Source: an uncultured Bacteroidaceae bacterium
GTDB taxonomy: Bacteria > Bacteroidota > Bacteroidia > Bacteroidales > Bacteroidaceae
Length of the DNA stretch: 64,000 nt
Direction of reading: 5' to 3'
Assembly: GCA_905233765.1 (NCBI GenBank)
Contig: CAJOCU010000012.1
Coordinates: 995-64,994 of the forward strand
Shown: piece after piece, positions 7,719 through 17,510 of the stretch
Layout: each line of letters opens with the position of its first letter
How positions within the stretch are numbered: position 1 is the stretch's first letter
The notes under the pieces: model-generated
What the model was told of the DNA's origin: nothing
Seen by the model: the letters and a program-made list of their open reading frames with translations, nothing else
The model's database searches: none
Position numbers and translations under genes: made by a program

Positions 7719-10298
7719 ATGAAGGCATTTTTAATATCGTTGCTTATCGCCATCAAGGCAGTGGAAATCGTTCAGGTGCAAGCGCCAGTGGGCACAGCAC
7801 CACGACTGCCCTACCAGCTATGGGTAACCTATGACAACGGCGAGAGTGAGTACCGACAGGTGCGATGGACGGGCAGCACACTGGAGACAGAACAACAGCG
7901 GGCAGCATTGCCGGCCGGCACCACCTACGAGGTGCAGGGCTACATCACAGGCGATGCCAGCACGCCACAAGGGTTTCCCGTAACGGCTACTGTGCAGGTG
8001 ACCGCTACGCCCTACCCTACCCCTGCCACGGTGCCCATTGCCCAGCCGTTGCCCCTGAACAAGGTGCAGCTAACGGGCGAGAACCGGTTGACCGACAATC
8101 GCGATTTGGACATCAACCATCTGCTGACGCTCGACGTGCGCCAGCAGCTCTACAACTACCGCGACACTTATGGTCTGTCCACTGAGGGCTACCCTGAAGC
8201 CAACGGCTGGGACTCACCGACCACGAAGTTAAAGGGGCATGGCAGCGGACATTACATGAGTGCGTTGGCGATGGCATACGCCAGCTGCACCAATTCTGTA
8301 AAAAAAGCACAGTTGAAAGCTAACATCAAGCTGATGGTCAACGAGCTGCGCGCATGTCAGGAGCGCACCTTCGTCTATGACCACACCCTAGGTCGTTACC
8401 GCGAGGCCCGCGACCTGGCCCAAGAGGAGGAGCTGAGGGGGTTGAAAGGCACGTGGGATGCCTTCGAGGGCTACAAAAAGGACTACACCCACTACGGCTA
8501 TGGCTACCTCAACGCCATCCCGCCACAGCACTGCACCCTCGTGGAGATGTACCGCCCCTATAACAACGAGCAATGGGTGTGGGCGCCCTACTACAGCATC
8601 CACAAACAGTTGGCAGGCCTTATCGACATTGCCACCTATATCGACGACAAAGCCATCGCCCGCAAAGCGCTGCTCATCGCCAAGGACATGGGTCTGTGGG
8701 TGTGGAACCGCCTGCACTACCGCACCTTCGTGGACAGCGAGGGCACACAGGAAGAGCGGCGGCGCAAACCCGGCAACCGCTACGAGATGTGGAACATGTA
8801 TATCGCCGGTGAAGTGGGTGGGATGCAGGAGTCGCTGGCACGTCTGTCGGAGATGGTAAGTAATACAGAGGAACGCGCGCGCCTACTGGAGGCAGCCTCC
8901 TTCTTCGACAGCCCCGCATTCTTTGAGCCCCTGAAACGTAATATCGATGCCATCCGCACACGACACGCCAACCAACATATCCCGATGGTCACGGGGGCAC
9001 TGCACACCTTCAGCGCCGGCGGCAGCAGAGATGACTATCACTTGGCCGAGAACTTCTGGCAGATGATACAAGGACGCTATCGCTATGCGATGGGTGGCGT
9101 AGGCAACGGTGAGATGTTCCGACAGCCCTACGCACAGATGCTGGCGATGACCACCTCCCAGGAGCCCACGATGAACGAGACGTGCTGCGCCTACAATCTG
9201 GCGAAACTCACGAAGGACTTGAACAGCTACCGCCCCAACGACGCCCGCTACATGGACTACTACGAACGCCTGCTCTACAACCAAATCATAGGGTCCATCC
9301 GCCCTGATGACTACGCTGTGCTCTACCAGTACCCCGTTGGTAGCGATGCCTCGAAGCCGTGGGGCAACGAGACGCCACAATCCACCTGTTGTGGCGGCAC
9401 GGGTGCCGAGAACCACGTGAAATACCAGGAAGCAGCCTACTTCGTGGGCGGCGACACCCTGTGGGTGGCCCTCTATCTCCCCACCCTCGCACAGTGGGAT
9501 GCCAAGGGCGTCGCACTCCGCCAGGACTGCGCGTGGCCCGCCGAGCGTAGCATCCTCACCTTCCCCAAGAGCAAGAAACCCTTCGTGCTGAAGCTCCGCG
9601 TCCCCTACTGGGCCACAGAGAGCTTCGACATCCGCGTGAACGGACACAGCGTTGCCCCCCGCTTCCAGCCCTGCAGCTATGTCACCTTCCCCCTGCGTCA
9701 ATGGACAGCAAGCGACACCATTGAGGTGGTCATGCCGTACACCCGTCATATCGACTACGGCCCCGACAAGGTGGAAGGAACATGGATGGGCGCTTACATG
9801 AGCGGCCCCCTCGTGCTCTGCACCGACAGCACAGGGCAGTTCCTACCCGACTACGCCGCCGACCGCCACACTACCCATTACTTCCCGTTCGCTGCTGCCG
9901 CGGACGAAGCCCGCGACACCGCACAGCCGGACAGCATCGCCATGCAGAAAGCCATCCAGCTGGCCCTGAGCCGACAGAAAGAACAGGAGGCGTGGATTGC
10001 AATGCCCGTGAAGGTGCCGGAGTACGCTCCCTGGGCACCACACGGTTATGCCCGGATGCTGGAGGGCCTCCACTCACCGAACCTGAGCGCTGTCCTCAAC
10101 GCAATGCGCCCCGGGAACCTGGCCGAGCCCGAGGACCTGGAACCCCTCTACCCGCTCTTGCAGAAGGCAAAAGCAGTAGGGAACCACGGGGAAGCCGCAG
10201 CCTATGCTGAAATGGTTATCCGCTATGTCACAGATGGAAGCGGCACGCACGACATGATTCAACGTGCTATAGATCAGCTTAAAGCAATCGTCCAATAG
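7719..10298 (+). CDS. GH127/GH146-type beta-L-arabinofuranosidase (DUF1680) with Ig-like N-terminal domain
   Basis: The start at 7719 is chosen over an in-frame ATG at 7632 because the promoter TATCTTTG lies between them and because the protein then begins with a short signal-like MKAFLISLLIAIKAVEI. Residues of about 20-110 form an Ig-like (Big_4-type) domain with VRWTGSTLE and TTYEVQGYI. The DUF1680 catalytic domain begins at LPLNKVQLTG and carries GHGSGHYMSALAMAYA, the Glu-x-Cys motif in NETCCAYNLAKL and the CC motif in STCCGGTGAENHVKY. In this family one cysteine is the nucleophile and a Cys/Glu set binds zinc. The enzyme releases L-arabinofuranose from arabinans or hydroxyproline glycans. 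It is divergent from a secreted GH43 gene. Confidence 0.88.
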   Translation: MKAFLISLLIAIKAVEIVQVQAPVGTAPRLPYQLWVTYDNGESEYRQVRWTGSTLETEQQRAALPAGTTYEVQGYITGDASTPQGFPVTATVQVTATPYPTPATVPIAQPLPLNKVQLTGENRLTDNRDLDINHLLTLDVRQQLYNYRDTYGLSTEGYPEANGWDSPTTKLKGHGSGHYMSALAMAYASCTNSVKKAQLKANIKLMVNELRACQERTFVYDHTLGRYREARDLAQEEELRGLKGTWDAFEGYKKDYTHYGYGYLNAIPPQHCTLVEMYRPYNNEQWVWAPYYSIHKQLAGLIDIATYIDDKAIARKALLIAKDMGLWVWNRLHYRTFVDSEGTQEERRRKPGNRYEMWNMYIAGEVGGMQESLARLSEMVSNTEERARLLEAASFFDSPAFFEPLKRNIDAIRTRHANQHIPMVTGALHTFSAGGSRDDYHLAENFWQMIQGRYRYAMGGVGNGEMFRQPYAQMLAMTTSQEPTMNETCCAYNLAKLTKDLNSYRPNDARYMDYYERLLYNQIIGSIRPDDYAVLYQYPVGSDASKPWGNETPQSTCCGGTGAENHVKYQEAAYFVGGDTLWVALYLPTLAQWDAKGVALRQDCAWPAERSILTFPKSKKPFVLKLRVPYWATESFDIRVNGHSVAPRFQPCSYVTFPLRQWTASDTIEVVMPYTRHIDYGPDKVEGTWMGAYMSGPLVLCTDSTGQFLPDYAADRHTTHYFPFAAAADEARDTAQPDSIAMQKAIQLALSRQKEQEAWIAMPVKVPEYAPWAPHGYARMLEGLHSPNLSAVLNAMRPGNLAEPEDLEPLYPLLQKAKAVGNHGEAAAYAEMVIRYVTDGSGTHDMIQRAIDQLKAIVQ

Positions 10299-10432
10299 TC
10301 CTTTTACAGCCCGATTGACCCGACATATATCAAGAATTGGAGAAAAGCTTTTTTTTCTTGACAGAGGTCAACGAAACGATGAAAAACTATGCTTTTGAGC
10401 ATATATTTAGCCTCTTTAGCCCGAAAAAGCCA

Positions 10433-10440
10433 TACCTTTG
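10433..10440 (+). promoter_or_regulatory. -7 promoter of the small ORF at 10480
   Basis: TACCTTTG fits TAnnTTTG. Transcription would start near 10447, so the first in-frame ATG at 10438 cannot be used and 10480 or 10531 must be the start. Confidence 0.7.
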
Positions 10441-10479
10441 CATTGTCAAAAGAAAAACACAGGGCCAAGCGAGGCCCCA

Positions 10480-10623
10480 ATGAAAACACAAAAGGATAAC
10501 AAAAAAGTTGAATTAAAAGGTAAAAGGATTATGACTACAATTACAACTTCTATTGCTTTCGCAATTGTAGCAATTGCCGCAATCGTCAGTAACGCTTCAG
10601 TTTTTAATAGCAGACTTGATTAA
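10480..10623 (+). CDS. 47-residue putative membrane protein of unknown function
   Basis: From the ATG at 10480 the protein has a basic N-terminus (KTQKDNKKVELKGKR) followed by one hydrophobic segment, TTSIAFAIVAIAAIVS, and a short polar tail. A second ATG at 10531, preceded by AAAAGG, would give a 30-residue version consisting mostly of the membrane segment. It has its own promoter at 10433 and a strong terminator at 10668, so it is a stand-alone gene. I do not recognise the family. Confidence 0.6.
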   Translation: MKTQKDNKKVELKGKRIMTTITTSIAFAIVAIAAIVSNASVFNSRLD

Positions 10624-10667
10624 TAATAGAATCAACAACAAGCACTAACATTTAATAATGAATAACC

Positions 10668-10694
10668 GAGGGGGCATCGCCCCCTCTTTTTTTT
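10668..10694 (+). terminator. Rho-independent terminator
   Basis: A perfect 8-bp stem GAGGGGGC/GCCCCCTC with loop ATC is followed by eight T residues. It ends the short transcript of the 10480 gene. Confidence 0.9.
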
Positions 10695-10777
10695 CACCTC
10701 CACACCCTTTATTAGTGTCTTTAGGACACCCCTAAAAGTTAAAATTTCCATGAAAGATGAAGTTCTTGTTTAAGATT

Positions 10778-10809
10778 TTTGTTCGCTATCGATTCTTATC
10801 ATATCTTTG
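10778..10809 (+). promoter_or_regulatory. Promoter of the small ORF at 10850
   Basis: TTTG at 10778-10781 and TATCTTTG at 10802-10809 have the usual Bacteroidetes spacing (TTG to TA 23 bases). The start codon is 41 bases downstream of the -7 element. Confidence 0.75.
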
Positions 10810-10849
10810 CCATACCTAAAGTCACACTAACCTGTAAAAATCCACAGCT

Positions 10850-10966
10850 ATGAAGCCCAAAAGAAAAATGTTTAATCAGGAGGAATACGAATTAGACAAC
10901 TACCTGAACGAGGACGAGGATCGCTACTATGGTAGCTCTAGCAATGCCACCATCTGGTATAGCTAA
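10850..10966 (+). CDS. 38-residue acidic protein of unknown function
   Basis: The ORF begins MKPKRKMFNQEEYELD and ends ATIWYS. It is rich in Glu, Asp, Tyr and Asn (YLNEDEDRYYG) and has no hydrophobic segment. It has a well-formed promoter upstream and a hairpin terminator downstream (11031-11072) and nothing else between them, which supports a real monocistronic small gene. Alternatively the transcript could be a small RNA. I do not recognise the family. The following gap to 11203 holds the terminator and a new promoter. Confidence 0.5.
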   Translation: MKPKRKMFNQEEYELDNYLNEDEDRYYGSSSNATIWYS

Positions 10967-11030
10967 TCCCCCGGAAAAAAGTTCGTTATAACAGTTCGCT
11001 AGAGCATTACTCACCAAATCAAAAAGACAA

Positions 11031-11072
11031 CGTCCACAGGCCGACACTCCGTTGTTGACCTGTGGACGCTTT
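11031..11072 (+). terminator. Hairpin terminator
   Basis: A perfect 10-bp stem CGTCCACAGG/CCTGTGGACG with an 18-base loop is followed by CTTTTATT. It fits the end of the transcript that carries the 38-residue ORF. Confidence 0.7.
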
Positions 11073-11176
11073 TATTCGCGGACTTTTAGCGCAACACCGC
11101 CAATTAAAAGTTTCTTTTTTAGCGCCGACGGCTCAAAAAGTTCTCTTTTCTTCTCTTCTCTTTTAATTATTATCCG

Positions 11177-11184
11177 TACCTTTG
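11177..11184 (+). promoter_or_regulatory. -7 promoter of the FAH-family gene
   Basis: TACCTTTG at 19 bases before the ATG at 11203. It overlaps the in-frame upstream ATG at 11182, which rules that start out and implies a very short leader. Confidence 0.75.
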
Positions 11185-11202
11185 CGGCCAAAGCCATTGC
11201 CA

Positions 11203-11823
11203 ATGAAGATTTTTGCCATAGGAATGAACTATGCGGAGCACAATAAAGAGCTCGGCGAAACGTTATATAGAGCAGAGGAACCCGTTATCTTCACGAAAGC
11301 GGATTCAGCACTGCTCACGGACGGGAAACCGTTCTTCATCCCCGACTTCACAGAGCGCTGTGAGTATGAGACAGAGCTGGTAGTCCGCATCTGCCGCCTT
11401 GGGCGCAGCATCTCGTCCCGCTTTGCACATCGCTACTACGATGCCGTCACCGTAGGCATTGACTTCACGGCTCGCGACCTGCAGCAACGGCTGCGCCAAC
11501 AGGGGCTTCCATGGGAAATCTGCAAGGGTTTCGACGGCTCGGCTGTCGTGGGGCGCTTCATTCCAATGATCGCACTGGAGCGTGGAATTCAAGACCTACA
11601 CTTCCATCTGAGCATCAATGGGCAGACGGCGCAAGAGGGCCACACGGCCGACATGCTCCACCCTGTGGATGAATTGGTTAGCTACATCAGCCGTTTCTTT
11701 ACCCTGAAGACAGGCGACCTCATATACACCGGCACGCCCACGGGCGTAGGTCCTGTCCATATCGACGACCATCTGGAAGGGTGGCTCGAAGGAGACAAGG
11801 TGCTGGAATTCAATGTGAAGTAA
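11203..11823 (+). CDS. Fumarylacetoacetate hydrolase-family protein
   Basis: The 206-residue protein begins MKIFAIGMNYAEHNKEL, matching the N-terminal RNY/NY motif of the FAH superfamily. The metal-binding acidic cluster is visible as EYETELVVRI (about residues 52-61), TVGIDFTARDLQ follows, and the C-terminus holds LKTGDLIYTGTPTGVGP, the family hallmark. Members are divalent-metal hydrolases or decarboxylases that act on 2-oxo acids; the specific substrate is not evident. It is about 50 bases upstream of porU, and no terminator separates them. Confidence 0.9.
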   Translation: MKIFAIGMNYAEHNKELGETLYRAEEPVIFTKADSALLTDGKPFFIPDFTERCEYETELVVRICRLGRSISSRFAHRYYDAVTVGIDFTARDLQQRLRQQGLPWEICKGFDGSAVVGRFIPMIALERGIQDLHFHLSINGQTAQEGHTADMLHPVDELVSYISRFFTLKTGDLIYTGTPTGVGPVHIDDHLEGWLEGDKVLEFNVK

Positions 11824-11870
11824 GGCGTTTTCATATCCTATGTTATATCTTTAAGGCTTAAAGTTCAGAA

Positions 11871-14800
11871 TTGATATATATATTCTCTATCATACTGATG
11901 CTGATGTGCTGGCCAATAGCAGGCAGCGCACAGGATTTCACGCAATTCGATTGGAACCGGCTGCGCATTGACAGCGTTGTGCCGACGTACCACGAGGTGG
12001 TACCACTGGAGACAGATTACCGTTTGTATGATTACACGGTGCGCATCCTGTACCCTGAATGGGCGCCGCTCACCAAGGGGGAGATGGAACGGCTGCAAGC
12101 GATTCCGGGCAGCGACAAAACCGTGGGCGACTCACTGTGCATAGAGGCTACAGTGGGAATTAGTCGCGGCGAGGGGTTGCTGGACATCAGTTTTGTACCA
12201 ATCATACAGCGCGAAGGCCATTTCCTGAAATTGCTCAGTGGGAAGGTCGAGATTATGCCGACATACAAAGGCTCTACACGCAGGCTTTTAGCAAAAGCGC
12301 CCACTAGTGGACAGCGCTGGGCTAAGCAGAGCGTGCTGGCTTCCGGACGTTGGGTGAAGATTAGCGTGCCAAGCGACGGTATCTATCACCTGACGCATAC
12401 AGCTATCAGCGAGATGGGATTCGGCAATCCTGCCAACGTACGCGTATATGGATATGGTGGCCATTTACAGCACGAGGTCATAAACGCAGACACGGACTTC
12501 GACGACCTAGAAGAAGTGTCGCTGTGGCCTGTGTCCGATGGGTTCCTCTTCTATGCCAACGGCCTTGACACCTGGCGCAACGGACGCCATGTGCCCAATC
12601 ACTACGCTCGCGAAGCCTACTACTTTGTGACGGAAGCATCCTCTGCACCCAAAACATTTCCCACCACACAGAGCAGCGCAACTCCTACAGGCACGATAAG
12701 CACCTTCGACGCCTTCGTGAGCCACGATCCACAGGAATATGCTTGGTACAGCGGCGGGCGCCAGTTGTTTGAGAACTACGACTTCGCCAGCGGCAATAGC
12801 CGGAGCTACACACTCACCCTGCCCTGCTACAGTGCAGGCAGCGATGCTCGTCTGACGGTCGGTTTCTCAGCAGCCAACAGCTCAACGACACTTGTGACGA
12901 CGCGTTTCAACGGAGCCGTGGCTGGAACCATGTCATTGGCATCCCTAGCTGAATACACGATGGCTACTGTCGATGAGAAATCGTATAACGTGGCAGCACC
13001 TTCTGCTACCAATACCATCACCATCTCGACCACGTCCGGTCGCCATGCCCGTCTGAACTTCCTCACACTGAAGTTCACAGGAAAGATGAGCATTGACGGA
13101 GGCCTGCAACAAGTCGCCTTCGCACGTTCGGACGCAGACGCTAAAACCTACAGCATCACCTACGCCGCAGGTCAGCAGCCTCAGCTGTGGCGCCTGGCCG
13201 AACGCGGCAAGCCAACAACTGCAATTAGCGGCGATGCAACTACCAAGGACGGAACGCTACTCTATCGTGCCATAGTCGATGGCGATGGTGAGGAGCACCG
13301 ATATGCCATCGTCAACGTAAATGCCTACAGCAGCTATCCCCAGCCCACCTTCGTCGGCGAAGTCAGCAATCAGAACCTGCACGCTACGGGGACACTCGAC
13401 ATGGTCATCATCACACCGGCTAGTGGGATCTTCAACAGCGAAGCAGAGCGACTGGCAACTGCCCACCGTGAGTTCGACGGCTTGCGTGTGGGCGTGTTCC
13501 GCGCAGATGCCATCTACAACGAGTTCTCCAGTGGCACTCCGGACGCCACTGCCTATCGCCGCTTCTTGAAGATGCTCTACGACCGAGCCACATCAGACAA
13601 CGACCGTCCGCGCTATCTGCTGTTGTTCGGCGACTGCGCGTGGGACAATAGGATGCTCACTTCGGTGTGGCGCAACCTAGACCCCAACAACTTCCTACTC
13701 TGTTTCGAGAGCGAGAACTCGTCAAGCGACACGAAGTGCTATGTGATGGAAGACTATTTTGGACTTCTCGATGATGGCGAGGGGGGCGCCCTGACATCCA
13801 ACAAAACCGACCTTGGAGTGGGGCGTTTCCCCGTTCGTACCGCCACTGAAGCCAAGGTGGCCGTGGATAAGACCATCTCTTACCTGAAAGGCGACTACGC
13901 CGGAGCATGGAAGAATATTGTCTGTTTCATGGGCGACGACGGCGACAACAACCAGCACTTAGAGATGACCAACCGTGTGGCCAATATCGTACAGACGAAT
14001 GCTCCCGAGCTAGAAGTGCGCAAAATTATTTGGGACACATATCCCCGTGTGACATCGAGCAACGGCAACAGATACCCGCTCATCGAGAAGGTCATCCAAC
14101 AGCAGATGGAAGAGGGAGCCCTCATGATGAACTATACAGGCCACGGCGCCACCTACTGCCTTTCACACGAGCTAGTGATCCGGATCGAAGACTTTGCGGG
14201 ATACAAATCGCCCCGCGCACCGCTGTGGGTGACGGCAGCCTGCGACATTATGCCCTTCGACACGCAGACCAACAACATCGGCGAGACGGCATTCTTGAAC
14301 CCCAACGGCGCCGCCGTAGCGTTCTACGGAACTGCACGCACCGTATATGCCAGCCAGAATGAGATCCTTAATGCGGCATTCTGCAAGGCGCTATTCGACA
14401 CCGACGACCAGGGACAACCCAACCGACTAGGCGATGCCGTGCGCCTGAGCAAAATCAACAGTTCGTCCAGTGAGAATAAACTGCATTACGCTTTGCTCGG
14501 TGACCCAGCGCTACGCTTCGGCAATCCGGGCAACCGGGTAGTGCTCGATGCCATTAACGGTATTAAAGTCAACGAACTGCCAAACGACTTCATGCTCCAC
14601 GCTAAGGGAAAAGCACGCTTCACAGGGCATATTGAGCGTCAAAACGGAGACGCACTCAATGATTTCAGAGGAGTCCTCACGGCACGCCTATACGACAGCG
14701 AGAGTATCATCACCTGTCGCAACAACGATGGTGCAACAACAGCGTTTACCTATGACGCTTACGACAAGATTCTCTACAATGGGCTAGACAGCATCCGTAA

Positions 14801-15623
14801 CGGTAAGTTCGACATCACCTGCCCTATCCCCGTGGATATACACTATAGCAACGAGGCTGGTCGTCTGTTGTTCTATGCCATCACTAACGACCGACGATAC
14901 GAAGCCAATGGCTTTAACGAAGACTTCCTCCTTGGCGGAACAGAGCAGGGCATCAATGATGAGAACGGTCCTCGCATCACAGCCTACCTGAACGATGACA
15001 CCTTCACCGATGGACAGACCGTAGGGGCGACCCCCTATTTCATTGCAGACATCTACGATGAGAATGGCATCAGCGCTGCTGGCAACGGCCTAGGGCACGA
15101 CCTCGAGCTCATCATTGATGGCAACCCCATGACCACCTACAACCTGAACGAATACTTCATGGGTGACTTCGGCGACTTCACACGCGGACACGTAGCGTTC
15201 TCCATTCCACAGCTGACAGAGGGAGAGCACACCCTAGTCTTCCGTGCCTGGGATCTGTTGAACAATCCCAACACCTACACGCTCAAGTGCGTAGTTGATC
15301 CCGGTTTACCAATGAATATTCTGAAGCTGACAGCCAGCAAGAACCCTGCAACGTCGCTAACGCAATTCCTGCTCACGTACGACCGTCCAGGCAGCGTATG
15401 CGAGTTCACAGTGGAGGTGTTTGACTTTTCAGGGCGTCAGCTGTGGAGCCATAGCGAATCAGGCAGCAACAACACCGGTTTCTATGCTATCCCATGGAAT
15501 CTCACTACTGGTAGCGGCTTCCCCCTTGGTAGCGGAATCTACCTGTATCGGGCCCGAGTGAAATGCGACAAGAGTGAAGAAGCAACGGCTGCACAAAAAC
15601 TCATTATCAACAGAAGGCAATAA
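11871..15623 (+). CDS. porU: Type IX secretion system sortase PorU
   Basis: PorU is a C25-gingipain-like surface protease. It removes the C-terminal signal of T9SS cargo and attaches the cargo to an outer-membrane lipid. The 1250-residue length is right. The frame closes upstream at a TAA (11859-11861), so translation must start at the TTG at 11871 (signal-like IYIFSIILMLMCWPIAGSAQ) or at the ATG at 11895. The catalytic residues are visible as His758 in NYTGHGATY and Cys791 in VTAACDIMPF. The N-terminal prodomain-like region carries GRWVKISVPSDGIYHLT. porV follows 56 bases downstream on the same strand, as expected for partners of the attachment complex. Several large secreted proteins in this window are plausible clients. 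Confidence 0.93.
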   Translation: MIYIFSIILMLMCWPIAGSAQDFTQFDWNRLRIDSVVPTYHEVVPLETDYRLYDYTVRILYPEWAPLTKGEMERLQAIPGSDKTVGDSLCIEATVGISRGEGLLDISFVPIIQREGHFLKLLSGKVEIMPTYKGSTRRLLAKAPTSGQRWAKQSVLASGRWVKISVPSDGIYHLTHTAISEMGFGNPANVRVYGYGGHLQHEVINADTDFDDLEEVSLWPVSDGFLFYANGLDTWRNGRHVPNHYAREAYYFVTEASSAPKTFPTTQSSATPTGTISTFDAFVSHDPQEYAWYSGGRQLFENYDFASGNSRSYTLTLPCYSAGSDARLTVGFSAANSSTTLVTTRFNGAVAGTMSLASLAEYTMATVDEKSYNVAAPSATNTITISTTSGRHARLNFLTLKFTGKMSIDGGLQQVAFARSDADAKTYSITYAAGQQPQLWRLAERGKPTTAISGDATTKDGTLLYRAIVDGDGEEHRYAIVNVNAYSSYPQPTFVGEVSNQNLHATGTLDMVIITPASGIFNSEAERLATAHREFDGLRVGVFRADAIYNEFSSGTPDATAYRRFLKMLYDRATSDNDRPRYLLLFGDCAWDNRMLTSVWRNLDPNNFLLCFESENSSSDTKCYVMEDYFGLLDDGEGGALTSNKTDLGVGRFPVRTATEAKVAVDKTISYLKGDYAGAWKNIVCFMGDDGDNNQHLEMTNRVANIVQTNAPELEVRKIIWDTYPRVTSSNGNRYPLIEKVIQQQMEEGALMMNYTGHGATYCLSHELVIRIEDFAGYKSPRAPLWVTAACDIMPFDTQTNNIGETAFLNPNGAAVAFYGTARTVYASQNEILNAAFCKALFDTDDQGQPNRLGDAVRLSKINSSSSENKLHYALLGDPALRFGNPGNRVVLDAINGIKVNELPNDFMLHAKGKARFTGHIERQNGDALNDFRGVLTARLYDSESIITCRNNDGATTAFTYDAYDKILYNGLDSIRNGKFDITCPIPVDIHYSNEAGRLLFYAITNDRRYEANGFNEDFLLGGTEQGINDENGPRITAYLNDDTFTDGQTVGATPYFIADIYDENGISAAGNGLGHDLELIIDGNPMTTYNLNEYFMGDFGDFTRGHVAFSIPQLTEGEHTLVFRAWDLLNNPNTYTLKCVVDPGLPMNILKLTASKNPATSLTQFLLTYDRPGSVCEFTVEVFDFSGRQLWSHSESGSNNTGFYAIPWNLTTGSGFPLGSGIYLYRARVKCDKSEEATAAQKLIINRRQ

Positions 15624-15679
15624 ATGTAGATTCCTTTCGTTATATAGAAGGTGACTGTTCACCAGAAGCCCCAAAACGC

Positions 15680-16870
15680 ATGAAAAGAATCTTCTCATAT
15701 TTATTTCCACTCCTGGTCTGGGTCGCGACTGTTCCTGTAGCCGCTCAGGACAAGGAAAACATGTTCAACCCCGTAACCACCAGCGTCACCTCAATGTCCA
15801 TCGCCCCGGATGCTCGCGGCGGCGGTATGGGTGATGTGGGTGCAGCCACCGAAGCAGACGTCAACTCACAGTACTGGAATCCTGCCAAATATCCGTTCTG
15901 CGTGAGCCGTGCCGGCGTGGCTATCAGTTACACACCTTGGTTACGCAAACTAGTGAGTGACATCAACTTGGCCCATCTTGCTGCTTACTACCGCATCGGC
16001 GACTACAACTCCATCAGCGCTTCATTGCGTTATTTTTCTTTGGGTGAGGTTAGCCTGTGGGATAATGATGCAGGCTCTGCCATTGAGGGGATGACCATCA
16101 AGCCTTATGAGTTGTCAATAGATGCTGCCTATTCGCGTATGCTCTCCGACTACTTCTCAATGGCTGTAGCAATGCGCTTCATTTATTCTGACATCACCTA
16201 CGACTACACCGCTGAGAGCACAGCCGGTAAAGCATTCGCTGCTGACATCGCGATGTACTACAACAACTATTTCATGCTGGGCAACCGCGAATGTCAGTGG
16301 GCGTTGGGCTTGAATATCTCCAACATCGGTTCTAAAATCAGCTATGGAGGCGATGATAACTCTGAGTTCATCCCAACGAACCTGCGTCTGGGTTTAAACT
16401 TCACCATCCCCTTTGACGAATACAACCGCCTGTCTATCGCTGCCGATGCCAATAAACTGCTTGTGCCTACCTATCCCAAGAAGGGTGCTGAAGAGAGCGA
16501 CAACGACTACACGGAACGGGTGCAACGCGAATATTACGACGTGTCGCCCATTGCAGGTATCTTCAAGAGTTTCTACGATGCGCCCAATGGCTTCAAGGAA
16601 GAGCTGCAGGAAATTCAGTGGAGCGTGGGTGCAGAGTACAGTTATAATGACCGTTTCTTTGTGCGCGTAGGCTATCACGATGAGGCGGCCAACAAAGGTA
16701 ACCGCAAGTATATCACGGCTGGCGCAGGCTTCAAGATGAGCGTTTTCTCCATCGACGCTGCTTATGTATTCTCCACCGCACAATCCAACCCCCTCGACCA
16801 AACGATGCGTTTCACCCTTGCTTTCGACATCGATGGTATCAAGGACCTTTTCGGACGCAGGCGCCGTTAA
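15680..16870 (+). CDS. porV: Type IX secretion outer-membrane shuttle protein PorV
   Basis: The protein has 396 residues with a signal peptide MKRIFSYLFPLLVWVATVPVAAQ. The mature sequence alternates as expected for an FadL-like 14-stranded barrel and contains the family's start ITAVTT-like region (FNPVTTSVTSMSIAPDA) and GGGMGDVGAATEADVNSQYW (20 residues at about 45-64), which is typical of PorV/LptO. PorV binds cargo at the translocon and delivers it to PorU. It lies directly downstream of porU, and ispF follows at 29 bases. Confidence 0.93.
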   Translation: MKRIFSYLFPLLVWVATVPVAAQDKENMFNPVTTSVTSMSIAPDARGGGMGDVGAATEADVNSQYWNPAKYPFCVSRAGVAISYTPWLRKLVSDINLAHLAAYYRIGDYNSISASLRYFSLGEVSLWDNDAGSAIEGMTIKPYELSIDAAYSRMLSDYFSMAVAMRFIYSDITYDYTAESTAGKAFAADIAMYYNNYFMLGNRECQWALGLNISNIGSKISYGGDDNSEFIPTNLRLGLNFTIPFDEYNRLSIAADANKLLVPTYPKKGAEESDNDYTERVQREYYDVSPIAGIFKSFYDAPNGFKEELQEIQWSVGAEYSYNDRFFVRVGYHDEAANKGNRKYITAGAGFKMSVFSIDAAYVFSTAQSNPLDQTMRFTLAFDIDGIKDLFGRRRR

Positions 16871-16899
16871 TACCTTTAAACGCTAAACGAAAAACGAAA

Positions 16900-17373
16900 A
16901 TGAGAGTCGGTCTCGGTTATGATGTTCACCAGCTTGTGGAAGGCCGCGAGCTGTGGTTGGGGGGAATCAAAATAGACCATACCCTTGGTCTTCTCGGGCA
17001 TTCGGATGCCGATGTCCTCATCCATGCCATCTGCGATGCGCTCCTTGGCGCTGCAAATATGCGTGACATCGGCTACCACTTCCCCGATACTGCAGCAGAG
17101 ACCGACGGCATTGATAGTAAAATCTTACTACGCAAGACCATCGCATTAATAGCCACTAAGGGCTACCGCGTCGGCAATATCGATGCCACCGTCTGTGCAG
17201 AACGCCCCAAGCTGAATCCCCACATCCCAGCAATGCAAGCCTGCCTCGCTGAAGTGATGGGTATAGACCGCGATGCCATAAGCATCAAAGCCACCACCAC
17301 CGAGCGTTTGGGTTTCACAGGGCGTGAAGAAGGCATATCGTCCTATGCGGTCTGCCTAATTGAAAAACAATAA
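16900..17373 (+). CDS. ispF: 2-C-methyl-D-erythritol 2,4-cyclodiphosphate synthase
   Basis: IspF converts CDP-methylerythritol phosphate into the cyclic diphosphate in the MEP isoprenoid pathway. The 157-residue length is standard. Zinc ligands are in GYDVHQL (Asp and His near residues 8-10), LGHSDADVLIHAICDALLGA (20 residues) carries the other metal and substrate residues, and the C-terminus has TTTERLGFTGREEGI. It is cytoplasmic. The porU-porV-ispF order is, to my knowledge, also seen in other Bacteroidetes such as Porphyromonas. Confidence 0.95.
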   Translation: MRVGLGYDVHQLVEGRELWLGGIKIDHTLGLLGHSDADVLIHAICDALLGAANMRDIGYHFPDTAAETDGIDSKILLRKTIALIATKGYRVGNIDATVCAERPKLNPHIPAMQACLAEVMGIDRDAISIKATTTERLGFTGREEGISSYAVCLIEKQ

Positions 17374-17431
17374 GACAGTCTGCTTAACACTTTTTAATAT
17401 AGTTTCCTCTCTTGTTGCGGAAATAAAGTCC

Positions 17432-17439
17432 TATTTTTG
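17432..17439 (+). promoter_or_regulatory. -7 promoter of the secreted protein gene at 17511
   Basis: TATTTTTG, about 72 bases before the start codon. The leader contains a T-rich stretch and TTAACAACTGAAAGG before the ATG. Confidence 0.65.
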
Positions 17440-17510
17440 CGCCTTCTTTGGGGTATCACTGGGCTTTATTTTTTTATTAACATATCTATTAACAACTGAA
17501 AGGATTACTT

